Shown here piece by piece: positions 1 to 9,127 of a stretch of 64,000 nt of DNA. Below the pieces are notes generated by a model. The model was not told the DNA's origin, searched no databases, and worked only from the letters and a program-made list of their open reading frames with translations. This DNA comes from Betaproteobacteria bacterium (GTDB taxonomy: Bacteria > Pseudomonadota > Gammaproteobacteria > Burkholderiales > Burkholderiaceae_C), in contig RFYV01000006.1 of the NCBI GenBank assembly GCA_009921265.1, positions 1-64,000 on the forward strand, given 5' to 3'. Within the stretch, counting starts at the first letter, position 1. Each line of letters opens with the position of its first letter. The position numbers and the translations under genes were made by a program.

Positions 1-273
1 AAAACCGATCGTTCTCTCGATCCTGCCAAATTAGAGGATTTTTTGGGCGCTATTGTCAATATTTATGGCCCTCGCATGTTGCGCTACAAAGGCGTGTTGC
101 ACATGAAAGGTACAGATAATAAGGTTATTTTCCAAGGTGTGCACCAACTCATGGGCAGTGATTTAGGTCCCAAATGGGCCGCAGGCGAGACCCGAACGAG
201 CAAAATGGTGTTCATTGGTATCGATTTGCCAAAAGATATTTTTCTTCAAGGCCTCCAACAGTGCCAAGCATGA
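1..273 (+). CDS. CobW/CobW_C family GTP-binding metallochaperone, C-terminal end only
   Basis: The reading frame is open from the first base and ends at 273, so only the last 90 residues are present. The stretch NIYGPRMLRYKGVLHMKG, followed by VIFQGVHQLMG and later FIGIDLP, resembles the CobW C-terminal domain that follows the G3E GTPase domain in YjiA/YeiR/ZigA-type proteins. These proteins are thought to deliver metal ions (often zinc) to client enzymes in the cytoplasm. The P-loop and metal-binding CxCC motif would lie upstream of the window, so substrate and subfamily cannot be judged. It is followed after 82 bases by dksA on the same strand; in other proteobacteria CobW-type and DksA-type genes are often neighbours and may share zinc regulation. 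Confidence 0.8.
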   Translation, partial: KTDRSLDPAKLEDFLGAIVNIYGPRMLRYKGVLHMKGTDNKVIFQGVHQLMGSDLGPKWAAGETRTSKMVFIGIDLPKDIFLQGLQQCQA

Positions 274-355
274 GTACAATGCCCGCGCACGACTCATTTC
301 GTTCATAACAAATTAAGCTTTACCGCTTACAAAAAATATTGCTAGGAGACATCAT

Positions 356-1327
356 TTGAAAGCCCCATCTAAGTCAAAAACTGTAAAAAAACCTTCGGGT
401 TCTGCTAAAAAAACGGCTGCTGCCAGTGTCAAAAAGCCTTTAGCTAAAAAACCTGTCGCAGTTGCAAAAAAACCTGCTGCAAAAGCAAAAACCTCTTCTG
501 TTAAAAAACCTGTTGTACCTGCCAAAAAAGTGATTTCTAAAAAACCTGCTCCCGCCAAAAAACCAACGCCTGTTAAAAAAGCGGCCCCTGCTAAATCAAC
601 GCCCGCTAAAAAAGTAGTTGCTGCCAAAAAACCAGCAGCGCCCAAAAAAGTTGAAGTTAAAAAAATTGAAGTTGAAAAAACAAAGCCAATTAAAGTTGTA
701 GGAAGCACCGATGTGAAAGCTACCGAGATACCTAAAAAATCTCCACGTGCTGCTAAAGCAATATCGATGATGCCACCGCCCCCTGGGCAGTTGGTTGCAT
801 CAACAACTGCAAAGGCCAGTTACGGGCCCATCGTTGTACCAACTATTTTGAATGTGGTCCCTGTGATGCATAAAAAAGATCCTAAACTTGCAAACAACTG
901 GAAATCAAAATCCTTTGATCAACTCACAGACGCTGAAGTGTTGGCAATGCCAGACAGCGAATACATGAACGAAACGCAGCTTGCGTTTTTTCGTATCAAA
1001 TTGGTTCAACTCAAAAACGATATTCTTGCTAATGCAGGTGAAACAACCGAGCATTTAAGAGAAGACACTGTGGTTGTTCCGGATCCAGCTGATCGCGCGA
1101 CGATCGAAGAAGAACATGCACTCGAATTGCGAACACGGGATCGTGAAAGAAAGTTACTTAAAAAAATTCAACAATCCATTACTTTGATCGATGCAGGTGA
1201 ATACGGTTATTGCGATGAAACGGGTGAACCGATTGGCGTGGGGAGACTCATTGCCAGACCAACCGCGACTTTGTCGCTTGAGGCTCAACAACGTCGTGAA
1301 CTCAAACAAAAAATGTTTGGAGATTGA
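356..1327 (+). CDS. dksA: DksA-type RNA polymerase-binding transcription factor with long Lys/Ala/Pro-rich N-terminal extension
   Basis: The C-terminal half is DksA: it inserts a coiled coil into the RNA polymerase secondary channel and, with ppGpp, tunes rRNA and amino-acid promoters. The coiled-coil tip motif DPADRA (D243 and D246, matching the two essential Asp of E. coli DksA) is intact, followed by ELRTRDRERKLLKKI. The zinc-finger region reads YCDETGEPIG...RPTATLSLEA, so only one of the four usual Cys (C286) remains, a low-Cys variant known in alpha- and betaproteobacteria. At 323 residues it is about twice the usual 140-150: residues 1 to about 125 are low-complexity KKPxAKK repeats like histone H1-like proteins. 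I chose the TTG start at 356 because AGGAG lies at 343-347. A terminator follows. Confidence 0.9.
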   Translation: MKAPSKSKTVKKPSGSAKKTAAASVKKPLAKKPVAVAKKPAAKAKTSSVKKPVVPAKKVISKKPAPAKKPTPVKKAAPAKSTPAKKVVAAKKPAAPKKVEVKKIEVEKTKPIKVVGSTDVKATEIPKKSPRAAKAISMMPPPPGQLVASTTAKASYGPIVVPTILNVVPVMHKKDPKLANNWKSKSFDQLTDAEVLAMPDSEYMNETQLAFFRIKLVQLKNDILANAGETTEHLREDTVVVPDPADRATIEEEHALELRTRDRERKLLKKIQQSITLIDAGEYGYCDETGEPIGVGRLIARPTATLSLEAQQRRELKQKMFGD

Positions 1328-1350
1328 GCTTCGTTGTAAAGGTCTGACGG

Positions 1351-1376
1351 CAGGCTCTTGGAGCCTGTTTTTTTTT
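1351..1376 (+). terminator. Rho-independent terminator after dksA
   Basis: The inverted repeat CAGGCTC (1351-1357) and GAGCCTG (1361-1367) is separated by a three-base loop and followed by nine T. It sits 24 bases after the dksA stop codon and separates dksA from the mraZ promoter region. Confidence 0.9.
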
Positions 1377-1509
1377 GCCCACTGATTAGAAGGAAAAATT
1401 ACTTTCACTATATCTTCTAAGTCATTATATTATATGAATAATTTTACTTTAAGACGCCTTGAGTGAGGCTTCTAAGTTGTTGATTTTATTGAAAAAATTC
1501 ACAAAATCA

Positions 1510-1538
1510 TTGGCATAAACGGGTTTTCCTGATAAAGT
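1510..1538 (+). promoter_or_regulatory. Probable sigma-70 promoter of the dcw cluster
   Basis: TTGGCA (1510-1515) and TAAAGT (1533-1538) are spaced by 17 bases. The -10 element runs into the first unit of the period-10 repeat described at 1531-1570, which would let MraZ block its own transcription. The rest of the 1377-1627 gap is AT-rich and shows no convincing gene; the minus-strand open frame across 1449-1649 overlaps the repeats and has no ribosome binding site I would trust. Confidence 0.5.
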
Positions 1539-1570
1539 GCAAATAAGTGCAAATAAATGCAAAAAAGTGG
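1531..1570 (+). promoter_or_regulatory. MraZ operator: four direct repeats with a period of 10 bases
   Basis: Four consecutive 10-base units fit WAAWAAGTGC: GATAAAGTGC (1531), AAATAAGTGC (1541), AAATAAATGC (1551) and AAAAAAGTGG (1561). The GTG core recurs once per helical turn, on the same face of the DNA, in three of the four units. MraZ is known to autorepress by binding short direct repeats of this kind upstream of mraZ (TGGGN repeats in E. coli, AAAGTG-type repeats in mycoplasmas). The array lies 58 bases before the chosen mraZ start and overlaps the predicted -10 element. Confidence 0.75.
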
Positions 1571-1627
1571 AAAAAGGTATTGGTGCCTGTTTCTGCTGCT
1601 TGTGTGTTGCAAAAAAGGAATGAATTC

Positions 1628-2056
1628 GTGTTTCAGGGTGCTTCATCAATCAGTCTCGACGGCAAAGGTAGGTTATCCATACCTACGCGGTATCGTGACG
1701 TCTTAAGCGTCACGGCACAGTGTCAACTCACGATGACAAGACATCCGCATGGTTGTCTCATGATATTCCCTCGTCCCGAATGGGAAAAATTTCGTGAACG
1801 AATTGCATCTTTGCCAATGAGTGCGCAGTGGTGGAAAAGAATTTTTTTAGGTAACGCCATGGACGTGGAAATGGACGGCACGGGACGCGTGTTGGTCTCT
1901 CCCGAATTGCGAGAGGCCGCAGGCATTACCAAAGACACCATGTTGCTTGGCATGGGCAACCACCTCGAGTTGTGGGACAAACAAACTTACGAATCAGGCG
2001 CGCAACAAGCCATGCAAGGCGAGATGCCGTCTGTGTTCCAGGATTTTTCTTTTTAA
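1628..2056 (+). CDS. mraZ: MraZ, transcriptional repressor of the dcw cluster
   Basis: MraZ is a ring-forming DNA-binding protein with two AbrB-like (SpoVT/MraZ) half-domains that represses the division and cell-wall cluster it heads. The two signature motifs are present: [16 protein letters not shown] near residues 9-24 and the second copy [17 protein letters not shown] near residues 80-97. I placed the start at GTG 1628 because it gives 142 residues, the family size, begins directly with the conserved [14 protein letters not shown], and has AAGGAA about 10 bases upstream; the longer frame from 1547 would run through the operator repeats. Ten bases separate it from rsmH. Confidence 0.93.
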   Translation: MFQGASSISLDGKGRLSIPTRYRDVLSVTAQCQLTMTRHPHGCLMIFPRPEWEKFRERIASLPMSAQWWKRIFLGNAMDVEMDGTGRVLVSPELREAAGITKDTMLLGMGNHLELWDKQTYESGAQQAMQGEMPSVFQDFSF

Positions 2057-2065
2057 AGGCAGACG

Positions 2066-2989
2066 GTGGAGCAAGCATGGACACACACCACAGTCATGTT
2101 GAGCGAAGCGGTGCAAGCGCTGGCCATTCAACCCGATGCGACTTACGTGGACGCCACGTTTGGTCGAGGGGGGCACTCCAAGCGCATACTCGAACAACTC
2201 TCTCCCAATGGAAAATTAATCGCATTCGACAAAGATCCCGAAGCAGTTGCAGTTGCACAAGCCATCAACGATGCGCGTCTATCGATTCGTCACGAAGGAT
2301 TTGCGCACTTGTCGCATCTACCCGCACAAAGTGTTGCGGGTGTGTTGATGGATCTGGGAATCAGTTCACCACAAATCGACAACCCCGCAAGGGGTTTTTC
2401 ATTTCGCTTTGAGGGACCGCTCGATATGCGCATGGATCCCACCCGAGGATTGAGTGTGCGCGATTGGTTGCAAGACGCAGAAGTTTCACAAATTGCGGAG
2501 GTCATACGTGATTACAGCGAAGAACGGTTTGCTGTCTCGATTGCAAAAGCGATTGTTGCTCGCCGACAGGAACGGGGCGTTCCTGCAACCACCCTTGAAT
2601 TGGCCCAGCTCGTGGCTGACACGGTCAAAACCCGGGAGTCGGGCCAGGACCCTGCAACGCGCACATTTCAGGCTTTTCGGATTTTCATCAATGCAGAACT
2701 TGAAGAACTGCAACAAGCGTTAGAGGCAAGTTTGCAAGTGTTGCAACAAGGAGGACGTCTCGTTGTCATCAGTTTCCATTCATTGGAAGACAGAATTGTG
2801 AAGCAATTTATTGCCAAGCACGCCAAGCAAGTGTTTGATAGACGCGCGCCGTTTGCATTACCCACGCCGTTGTTGCTGGGGGCAATCAGTCGCACAAAGC
2901 CAAGCGATGAAGAAGTGAAAAAAAATCCACGAAGTCGTAGCGCCATCATGCGCGTTGCCGAACTATTAGACGCGGGGGTGAGCGCATGA
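2066..2989 (+). CDS. rsmH: RsmH, 16S rRNA (cytosine1402-N4)-methyltransferase
   Basis: The enzyme uses S-adenosylmethionine to methylate N4 of C1402 in the decoding centre of 16S rRNA. The sequence opens with [13 protein letters not shown], the SAM-binding loop reads [12 protein letters not shown], and the conserved [29 protein letters not shown] block follows at about residues 100-128. A Class I fold C-terminus with [18 protein letters not shown] is complete. At 307 residues it has normal length. It starts with GTG, 10 bases after mraZ, and its stop overlaps the ftsL start (ATGA), so the two are probably translationally coupled. Confidence 0.96.
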   Translation: MEQAWTHTTVMLSEAVQALAIQPDATYVDATFGRGGHSKRILEQLSPNGKLIAFDKDPEAVAVAQAINDARLSIRHEGFAHLSHLPAQSVAGVLMDLGISSPQIDNPARGFSFRFEGPLDMRMDPTRGLSVRDWLQDAEVSQIAEVIRDYSEERFAVSIAKAIVARRQERGVPATTLELAQLVADTVKTRESGQDPATRTFQAFRIFINAELEELQQALEASLQVLQQGGRLVVISFHSLEDRIVKQFIAKHAKQVFDRRAPFALPTPLLLGAISRTKPSDEEVKKNPRSRSAIMRVAELLDAGVSA

Positions 2990-3339
2990 CACGCGTCAAT
3001 ATATTGTTGTTTTTTGCAGTTTTAGGCACTGCACTTTTTTTGGTCAAAACACAATACGAATCGCGCCGTTTATTTTCTGAACTTGATCGTGCAAAAGCAG
3101 AAGCGCATCGTTTAGAAAGTGAACAAGATAAATTAGATGCAGAACGTGGTGCGCAAGCAACGCCTTTGCGTGTTGAAAAATTAGCGCGCGAGCAGTTACG
3201 CATGAGAACCATCACGCCTGCGATCACACAATACGCGTCTCCTCAATCAAATGCAGATGCTGTTGCGAATCAATCGCCACAAACCATTGAATTGCGTCAA
3301 CAAACGAATGCGATTACTACTGCCGAGGTCAAGCCATGA
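2986..3339 (+). CDS. ftsL: FtsL, cell division protein of the FtsQLB complex
   Basis: FtsL is a small bitopic inner-membrane protein that, with FtsQ and FtsB, activates FtsWI at the division site. The 117-residue product has one N-terminal membrane segment (about residues 3-20, [16 protein letters not shown]) and a charged coiled coil ([23 protein letters not shown]), followed by [10 protein letters not shown]-like sequence ([11 protein letters not shown]). The C-terminal tail is polar and variable. Identity rests mainly on this architecture and on the position between rsmH and ftsI, overlapping both by four bases. Confidence 0.9.
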   Translation: MTRVNILLFFAVLGTALFLVKTQYESRRLFSELDRAKAEAHRLESEQDKLDAERGAQATPLRVEKLAREQLRMRTITPAITQYASPQSNADAVANQSPQTIELRQQTNAITTAEVKP

Positions 3340-5072
3340 GCAGTCGCAGTGTTCGTTACACGTCAAGCCCGTTGCTTGCTAGCAAAACGCCTATTTGGCG
3401 AAGTCAATTCATTGTTGCATTTATCGCATTGGGATTTTTAGGGTTGGTTGCACGTGCCGCTTATGTACAAGTGGTTGATAACGCATTTTTTAAACGACAA
3501 GGCGATGTGCGTTTTGTACGCAACCTCGATTTGCCTGCGAATCGAGGTCGAATATTGGATCGCAACGGCATGATATTGGCTACAAGCGTACCTGTGCCCA
3601 GTATTTGGGCCAGTCCTGATGACATCGAAAGACAACCCGAAAAATTAAAAGCATTGGCGGGCTTACTGGGTTTGTCGATCAAAGAATTAGAAAAAAAATT
3701 AGAAGACGAAGATAAAAGTTTTGTTTGGCTCAAGCGTCAGGTTGATGAATCGGTGGCGAAGCAAATTGCAGATTTAAAAATCAAGGGTGTTTTTTCACGC
3801 ATGGAATACAAGCGCATGTATCCTGAAGGTGAGGCTGCAGCGCATGTGGTTGGATTTACCAGTGTTGAAAATACAGGACAAGAAGGAATTGAGCTGGCAT
3901 TTAACAACGATTTGGGTGGAAAGCCAGGATCGCGTCGTGTGATTAAAAACCGATTAGGTCAAGTCGTCGAAGACATTGGTGAAATGGTGCCGCCCATCGA
4001 TGGTCGTGATTTGCAATTAAGCATTGATACCAAGGTTCAATTTTTTGCCTATCAAAAATTACGTGAAGCCGTTATTGATAACAAAGCTGCGGCAGGCAGT
4101 GTGGTTGTTTTGGATGTTCAAACGGGTGAAATATTGGCGTTAGTGAATTATCCAAGTTATGTGCCCGATAAGCGCATCAATCTCACAGGTGCACAACTGC
4201 GCAACCGTGCATTAACCGATACGTTTGAACCTGGATCCACAATGAAGCCTTTTGTGATTGGTCTTGCATTAGAAAAAGGTTTGGTCAATCCAGAATCCAT
4301 TATTGATACAGCGCCAGGAAAATTAAGTATGTATGGCGCAACCATTACCGATGCACATCCACATGGTGCGCTCAGTGTCAATGAAGTGATTCAAAAATCA
4401 AGCAACGTGGGCACAGTCAAAATTGCGATGCGCATGCCTGCTCACGATATGTGGGAAATGTATTCTAAAGTGGGCTTTGGTCAAAAACCACAGTTACCTT
4501 TTCCTGGTACAGTCGCAGGTCGTTTACGTCCTTACAAAACATGGCGACCTATTGAGCAAGCCACAATGAGTTATGGCTATGGTTTATCAGCGAGTTTGTT
4601 TCAACTCGCACAAGCGTATTCTGTGTTTGCTCGTAATGGCGAAATGTTGCCTGCCAGTTTAATTAAAGGACAAAACAGGTCAAACGCAACTCGCGCAATG
4701 AGCGAAAAAAATGCAGCGTCTGTTAGAAACATGTTGCATATGGTCACGATTCCTGGTGGAACAGCGCCCAAGGCACAAACCATGGGTTATGCGGTGGGTG
4801 GCAAAACAGGAACCGCACACAAAGTAGAAGGCAAAGGCTACGCTGGAAAAAAATACCGTGGATTTTTTGTCGGTATTGCGCCGATTGAAACCCCCCGCAT
4901 TGTGGTGGCAGTAATGATTGATGAGCCCACCAACGGCCGATATTTTGGTGGCGATGTAGCGGCACCTGTATTTAGTGAAACCGTTCAACAAACATTGCGC
5001 ATGATGGGTATCCAGCCCGATATGGCTGTGAAGCCACAAGTGTTTGCCAAATTAGAGCCCGAGTCTTTTTGA
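3336..5072 (+). CDS. ftsI: FtsI (PBP3), septal peptidoglycan transpeptidase
   Basis: FtsI cross-links septal peptidoglycan as the partner of FtsW. It has one N-terminal membrane anchor (about residues 22-45), a PBP dimerisation domain starting around NRGRILDRNGMILA, and a class B transpeptidase domain. All three penicillin-binding motifs are visible: SxxK in FEPGSTMKPF, SxN in KSSNVGT, and KTGT in VGGKTGTAHK. The 578-residue length is normal for the family. It overlaps ftsL by four bases, and the next gene starts within its stop codon. Confidence 0.96.
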   Translation: MSSRSVRYTSSPLLASKTPIWRSQFIVAFIALGFLGLVARAAYVQVVDNAFFKRQGDVRFVRNLDLPANRGRILDRNGMILATSVPVPSIWASPDDIERQPEKLKALAGLLGLSIKELEKKLEDEDKSFVWLKRQVDESVAKQIADLKIKGVFSRMEYKRMYPEGEAAAHVVGFTSVENTGQEGIELAFNNDLGGKPGSRRVIKNRLGQVVEDIGEMVPPIDGRDLQLSIDTKVQFFAYQKLREAVIDNKAAAGSVVVLDVQTGEILALVNYPSYVPDKRINLTGAQLRNRALTDTFEPGSTMKPFVIGLALEKGLVNPESIIDTAPGKLSMYGATITDAHPHGALSVNEVIQKSSNVGTVKIAMRMPAHDMWEMYSKVGFGQKPQLPFPGTVAGRLRPYKTWRPIEQATMSYGYGLSASLFQLAQAYSVFARNGEMLPASLIKGQNRSNATRAMSEKNAASVRNMLHMVTIPGGTAPKAQTMGYAVGGKTGTAHKVEGKGYAGKKYRGFFVGIAPIETPRIVVAVMIDEPTNGRYFGGDVAAPVFSETVQQTLRMMGIQPDMAVKPQVFAKLEPESF

Positions 5073-6565
5073 TGCAAGCTCTTCATACACCCCAACAAGC
5101 AGCGCAGTGGTTACGTACATGTGTCAATGGTCAACTGCATGTAGATAGTCGACGTATCAGCAAAGGTGATGGCTTTATTGCCAGGCCAGGTGGTATTCAT
5201 GATGGCAGACAGTATGTAGCGCAAGCCTTTGCCAATGGTGCGTCTGCCTGTTTGGTTGAAGCGCAAGGTTGTGAAGCCTTTGATTGGTCGCAATATCCGC
5301 AACAGATAGGCAGTTACTTCAATCTTAAGAAAGACAGTGGGCCGATCGCCGCTGCTTATTTTGAAAATCCAAGTTCACAACTCAGTGTATTAGGAGTAAC
5401 TGGCACCAATGGTAAAACATCGACTGCTTGGTGGTTGGCGCAAGCTTTGAAGCAATTGGGTACGCGTTGTGGAATAGTCGGCACTTTAGGTATCGGAGAA
5501 ATTAATAATTTGGACGGTACAGGTCTGACAACGCCCGACCCCGTTTTGTTGCAATCGCACTTGAGAAAAATGGTCGATAGCGGTGTCAGCGCTTGTGCGA
5601 TTGAAGCGTCCTCCATTGGCTTGGCCGAATATCGATTAGCAGGAACCGAAATTCGTGTGGGAATCTTCACTAATTTCACGCAAGATCATTTGGACTATCA
5701 CGGCAGTATGGATGCTTATTGGCAAGCCAAAGCTGTTTTTTTTGATGATCCCCATATGCAAATTGCAGTGATCAATATTGACGATGAAAAGGGACAACAG
5801 TTGGCTGAGCAGTTGGCTCACAAAAAACATCCTGCTGTAGTGTGGACTGTCGGCATAAAAAATAATGCACACATTCGTGCGCAATCGATTCAGCATTCAA
5901 GCGAAAAATCGATCGGGTTAACTTTTGATGTGGTTGAAGGCACACAAAGCATTCAACTCAAAACACAAATGTTGGGCCTTTATAACGTACACAATCTTTT
6001 GGGTGTGATTGCCAGTTTGTACGTTTGTGGATACGAATTAAAAGAAGCTGTTCAAGCCTGTGAATCGCTAACCCCCGTGCCAGGGCGCATGCAACGCATT
6101 GTGCAAGCAGACAAGCCGCAAGTCGTGATTGATTATGCGCACACGCCCGATGCGTTAGAAAAAGTATTGCAATCACTTCAAGTATTAGCACATCAACGCG
6201 ATGGAAAACTCATTTGTGTAGTGGGTTGTGGTGGCGATCGCGATAAAGCGAAGCGCGCACTAATGACGCAGATTGCCGAGCAATCATCTGACAGTTTGGT
6301 GTTAACCAGCGATAACCCTAGGCGCGAAAATCCAGAATCGATTTTGAATGACATGATCGTTGGTTTAACTCATAAAAACAAGGCACATACAGAGATTGAT
6401 CGAGCCAAAGCGATTGCACACAGCATTGCGCAAGCAAATAAAAACGACATTGTTTTAATTGCAGGTAAGGGTCACGAAAACTATCAAGAGATCAAAGGTG
6501 TGCGTCATCCATTTTCAGATGAGACGCATGCGCAACAGGCGCTGGATTCATGGTGGCGCATATGA
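5072..6565 (+). CDS. murE: MurE, UDP-MurNAc-L-Ala-D-Glu:meso-diaminopimelate ligase
   Basis: MurE adds the third residue of the peptidoglycan stem peptide in an ATP-dependent step in the cytoplasm. The P-loop is GVTGTNGKTST, and the central ligase domain carries TPDPVLLQ and AIEASSIGL motifs. DNPRREN near the C-terminus is the signature for meso-diaminopimelate rather than lysine specificity. I chose ATG 5072, which overlaps the ftsI stop as TGATG, instead of the TTG one codon earlier. The product has 497 residues, normal for the family, and overlaps murF by four bases. Confidence 0.96.
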   Translation: MQALHTPQQAAQWLRTCVNGQLHVDSRRISKGDGFIARPGGIHDGRQYVAQAFANGASACLVEAQGCEAFDWSQYPQQIGSYFNLKKDSGPIAAAYFENPSSQLSVLGVTGTNGKTSTAWWLAQALKQLGTRCGIVGTLGIGEINNLDGTGLTTPDPVLLQSHLRKMVDSGVSACAIEASSIGLAEYRLAGTEIRVGIFTNFTQDHLDYHGSMDAYWQAKAVFFDDPHMQIAVINIDDEKGQQLAEQLAHKKHPAVVWTVGIKNNAHIRAQSIQHSSEKSIGLTFDVVEGTQSIQLKTQMLGLYNVHNLLGVIASLYVCGYELKEAVQACESLTPVPGRMQRIVQADKPQVVIDYAHTPDALEKVLQSLQVLAHQRDGKLICVVGCGGDRDKAKRALMTQIAEQSSDSLVLTSDNPRRENPESILNDMIVGLTHKNKAHTEIDRAKAIAHSIAQANKNDIVLIAGKGHENYQEIKGVRHPFSDETHAQQALDSWWRI

Positions 6566-7956
6566 ACAGCTCCATGAACTTATCGTTGTCGCAAATTGCA
6601 AAATGGTTGCCTGAGTCGCAATTGATTGGCGACTCCACTGTTGTAGTTGATCGCGTTCATACCGATAGCCGAACTTTGCAAAACGGCGATTTGTTTGTTG
6701 CGCTAAAAGGTGAAAAATTTGATGCGCATGCATTTTTAAATCAAGCCAAACAAGATGGTGCTCGTGCGGCCATCGCACACAAAGGATTAAAGGAAGCACA
6801 GCTGTCAGGCCTTGAAGTGAAAGATTCAAAAAATGCTTTAGGCCTTTTGGCGCAATCGTGGCGTCATCAATTTCAAATTCCTGTGGTTGCAGTTACGGGC
6901 AGTAATGGTAAAACAACTGTGACACAAATGACTGGTCATATTTTTAAAATATGGGCTGGCAACGCTGCATTGGTGACCGAAGGTAATTTCAATAATGAAA
7001 TTGGCGTGCCGCTCACCCTGATGCGCATGCGTTCATCTCACACATGCGCGGTTGTCGAATTGGGTATGAATCATCCCGGAGAAATTGCACAACTCGCGCG
7101 CATGGCTCAACCCACAGTTGCATTGGTGAACAACGCACAACGCGAGCATCAAGAATTTATGCAAAGCGTACAAGCCGTTGCAATTGAAAACGCATGCGTG
7201 ATCGAAGCATCGCCTGCAAATGGTGTGGCTGTATTTCCATCGGACGATGAATTCACTCCGCTTTGGAAAAAAATAACAGGACAAAGAACAAGTATTTGTT
7301 TTGGCAAGGGCGGTGAGGTTCAACTCATTTCTGCAGATTGGCGTGTGGATCATTGGCAAGTAGAGATTCAAACGCCTGCAGGCCGCGTCAAGACGCAATT
7401 AAAAATTGCAGGCTTGCACAATGTTAACAACGCAATGGCTGCATTGGCTTCTGCGTGTGCAGCGCAAGCACCTTTGCAAGCGATGATCGATGGCTTGGCT
7501 TCGTTTGAGCCCGTCAAAGGGCGCTCGCGTGCAGTGGCCTTGCAATATCAGCAACAAAGTAAAACATTGATTGATGACACCTACAACGCCAATCCAGATT
7601 CTGTGATTGCCGCTATTGATGTATTGAAACAATTACCCGCGCCCCATTTGTTGGTGTTGGGAGATATGGGTGAAGTGGGCGAGCAAGGGCCTGCATTTCA
7701 TCAAGAGATTGGAAGTTATGCATTTAAAAATGGCATTGAGCACGTTTACACATTAGGTTTATTGTCAAAGCACACACACAGCACTTGTTCACATTCGATT
7801 CATTGGGATGAAATTGATGCGCTCAATCAAGCAGCGATTCAATTGTTGCCCGAAGTCAATAGCATATTGGTTAAGGGATCCAGGTTCATGAAAATGGAAC
7901 GCGTGGTGCAAGCCATTGAGCAAGCCACTCAAAACAAGGAGCCCACATGCTGTTGA
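6562..7956 (+). CDS. murF: MurF, UDP-MurNAc-tripeptide:D-alanyl-D-alanine ligase
   Basis: MurF completes the cytoplasmic UDP-MurNAc-pentapeptide by adding D-Ala-D-Ala. The N-terminal domain shows [27 protein letters not shown], the ATP-binding loop is [14 protein letters not shown], and later [12 protein letters not shown] and LGDMGEVGE are typical of MurF. I start at ATG 6562, which forms an ATGA overlap with the murE stop; a frame open from 6550 and an internal Met at 6574 are alternatives. The last 10 bases overlap mraY. Confidence 0.95.
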   Translation: MNSSMNLSLSQIAKWLPESQLIGDSTVVVDRVHTDSRTLQNGDLFVALKGEKFDAHAFLNQAKQDGARAAIAHKGLKEAQLSGLEVKDSKNALGLLAQSWRHQFQIPVVAVTGSNGKTTVTQMTGHIFKIWAGNAALVTEGNFNNEIGVPLTLMRMRSSHTCAVVELGMNHPGEIAQLARMAQPTVALVNNAQREHQEFMQSVQAVAIENACVIEASPANGVAVFPSDDEFTPLWKKITGQRTSICFGKGGEVQLISADWRVDHWQVEIQTPAGRVKTQLKIAGLHNVNNAMAALASACAAQAPLQAMIDGLASFEPVKGRSRAVALQYQQQSKTLIDDTYNANPDSVIAAIDVLKQLPAPHLLVLGDMGEVGEQGPAFHQEIGSYAFKNGIEHVYTLGLLSKHTHSTCSHSIHWDEIDALNQAAIQLLPEVNSILVKGSRFMKMERVVQAIEQATQNKEPTCC

Positions 7957-9125
7957 GTTTAGCTCAGTGGTTACAAAGTATTTCGCCAGAGTTTGGGTAC
8001 TTTCGTGTTTTCCAATACCTCACATTCAGAGCGGTGATGGCGGCGTTGACAGCGCTATTGATTGGTTTAATTGCAGGCCCTGCCGTCATTCGTTATCTTA
8101 CCTCCATCAAAATTGACCAACCTATTCGTGCGTACGGCATGGAGTCACATCTCAGTAAATCGGGCACTCCAACCATGGGTGGAGTTTTGATTTTGATTTC
8201 AATCGCGATCTCTACATTGTTGTGGTTTGATTGGTCCAATCGTTTTGTTTGGATTGTGTTGCTTGTGACCTTGGGCTTTGGCGCCATTGGTTGGGTCGAT
8301 GATTGGCGCAAAGTGGTCAATAAAGATCCCGAAGGCATGCGTTCACGAGAAAAATATTTTTGGCAATCGCTCATTGGTGTATTGGCAGCTTTGTATTTGG
8401 TTTTTAGTATTTCTGAAAACAGTAATTTTCGCGTGATGGAATTATTTATTTCTTGGATTAAGTCGGGCTTTGATGTGAATCTGCCGCCCAAAGCAGGCTT
8501 GTTCTTGCCGTTTTTTAAAGAAGTGAGTTATCCATTGGGTGTTTTGGGATTTGTGATCTTGACTTATCTGGTGATTGTGGGATCGAGCAATGCGGTCAAT
8601 CTCACCGATGGTTTAGACGGATTGGCCATCATGCCTGTGGTGATGGTGTGTTCTGCATTGGGTGTCTTTGCTTATGTGACAGGTAGTTCTGTTTACTCCA
8701 AATATTTATTCTTCCCCTATATTCCTGGCGCGGGTGAACTATTAATTTTTTGCGCGGCCATGGCTGGCGCTGGTTTGGCTTTTTTATGGTTTAACACGCA
8801 CCCGGCACAAGTGTTTATGGGCGATGTGGGTGCGTTGGCTTTAGGTGGTGCGCTTGGTACGATTGCTGTGATTGTTAGACAAGAAATTGTGCTTGCGATT
8901 ATGGGTGGTATTTTCGTTGCAGAAGCGGTCTCGGTGATGATGCAAGTGACTTACTTTAAATACACCAAGCGCAAATACGGCGAAGGCAGAAGAATTTTAA
9001 AAATGGCACCTTTGCATCATCATTTTGAAAAAGCCGGTTGGAAAGAAACTCAAGTGGTTGTTCGTTTTTGGATCATCACCATGCTGCTTTGCTTGGTGGG
9101 TTTGTCAACTCTGAAATTGCGTTAA
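7947..9125 (+). CDS. mraY: MraY, phospho-MurNAc-pentapeptide translocase
   Basis: This integral membrane enzyme transfers phospho-MurNAc-pentapeptide from UDP to undecaprenyl phosphate, making lipid I. About ten hydrophobic segments are visible over 392 residues. The family motifs are present: [21 protein letters not shown] with the DD pair, [10 protein letters not shown] with the catalytic Asp, and the C-terminal [14 protein letters not shown] histidine cluster. It overlaps the end of murF by 10 bases and is followed by murD after two bases. Confidence 0.97.
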   Translation: MLLSLAQWLQSISPEFGYFRVFQYLTFRAVMAALTALLIGLIAGPAVIRYLTSIKIDQPIRAYGMESHLSKSGTPTMGGVLILISIAISTLLWFDWSNRFVWIVLLVTLGFGAIGWVDDWRKVVNKDPEGMRSREKYFWQSLIGVLAALYLVFSISENSNFRVMELFISWIKSGFDVNLPPKAGLFLPFFKEVSYPLGVLGFVILTYLVIVGSSNAVNLTDGLDGLAIMPVVMVCSALGVFAYVTGSSVYSKYLFFPYIPGAGELLIFCAAMAGAGLAFLWFNTHPAQVFMGDVGALALGGALGTIAVIVRQEIVLAIMGGIFVAEAVSVMMQVTYFKYTKRKYGEGRRILKMAPLHHHFEKAGWKETQVVVRFWIITMLLCLVGLSTLKLR

Positions 9126-9127
9126 AC

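Noticed and set aside
352-708. Minus-strand open frame opposite the DksA repeat region, rich in Phe, Leu, Ala
   Set aside because: It mirrors the Lys/Ala/Pro codon repeats of dksA; no ribosome site and a composition set by the other strand.
1531-1570. Short regular repeats considered as a CRISPR-like array
   Set aside because: Units are 10 bases with no spacers; position and sequence fit an MraZ operator.
1449-1649. Minus-strand frame of 66 codons in the dksA-mraZ gap with a hydrophobic middle
   Set aside because: It runs through the MraZ operator repeats and the mraZ start, has no convincing start context and no family match.
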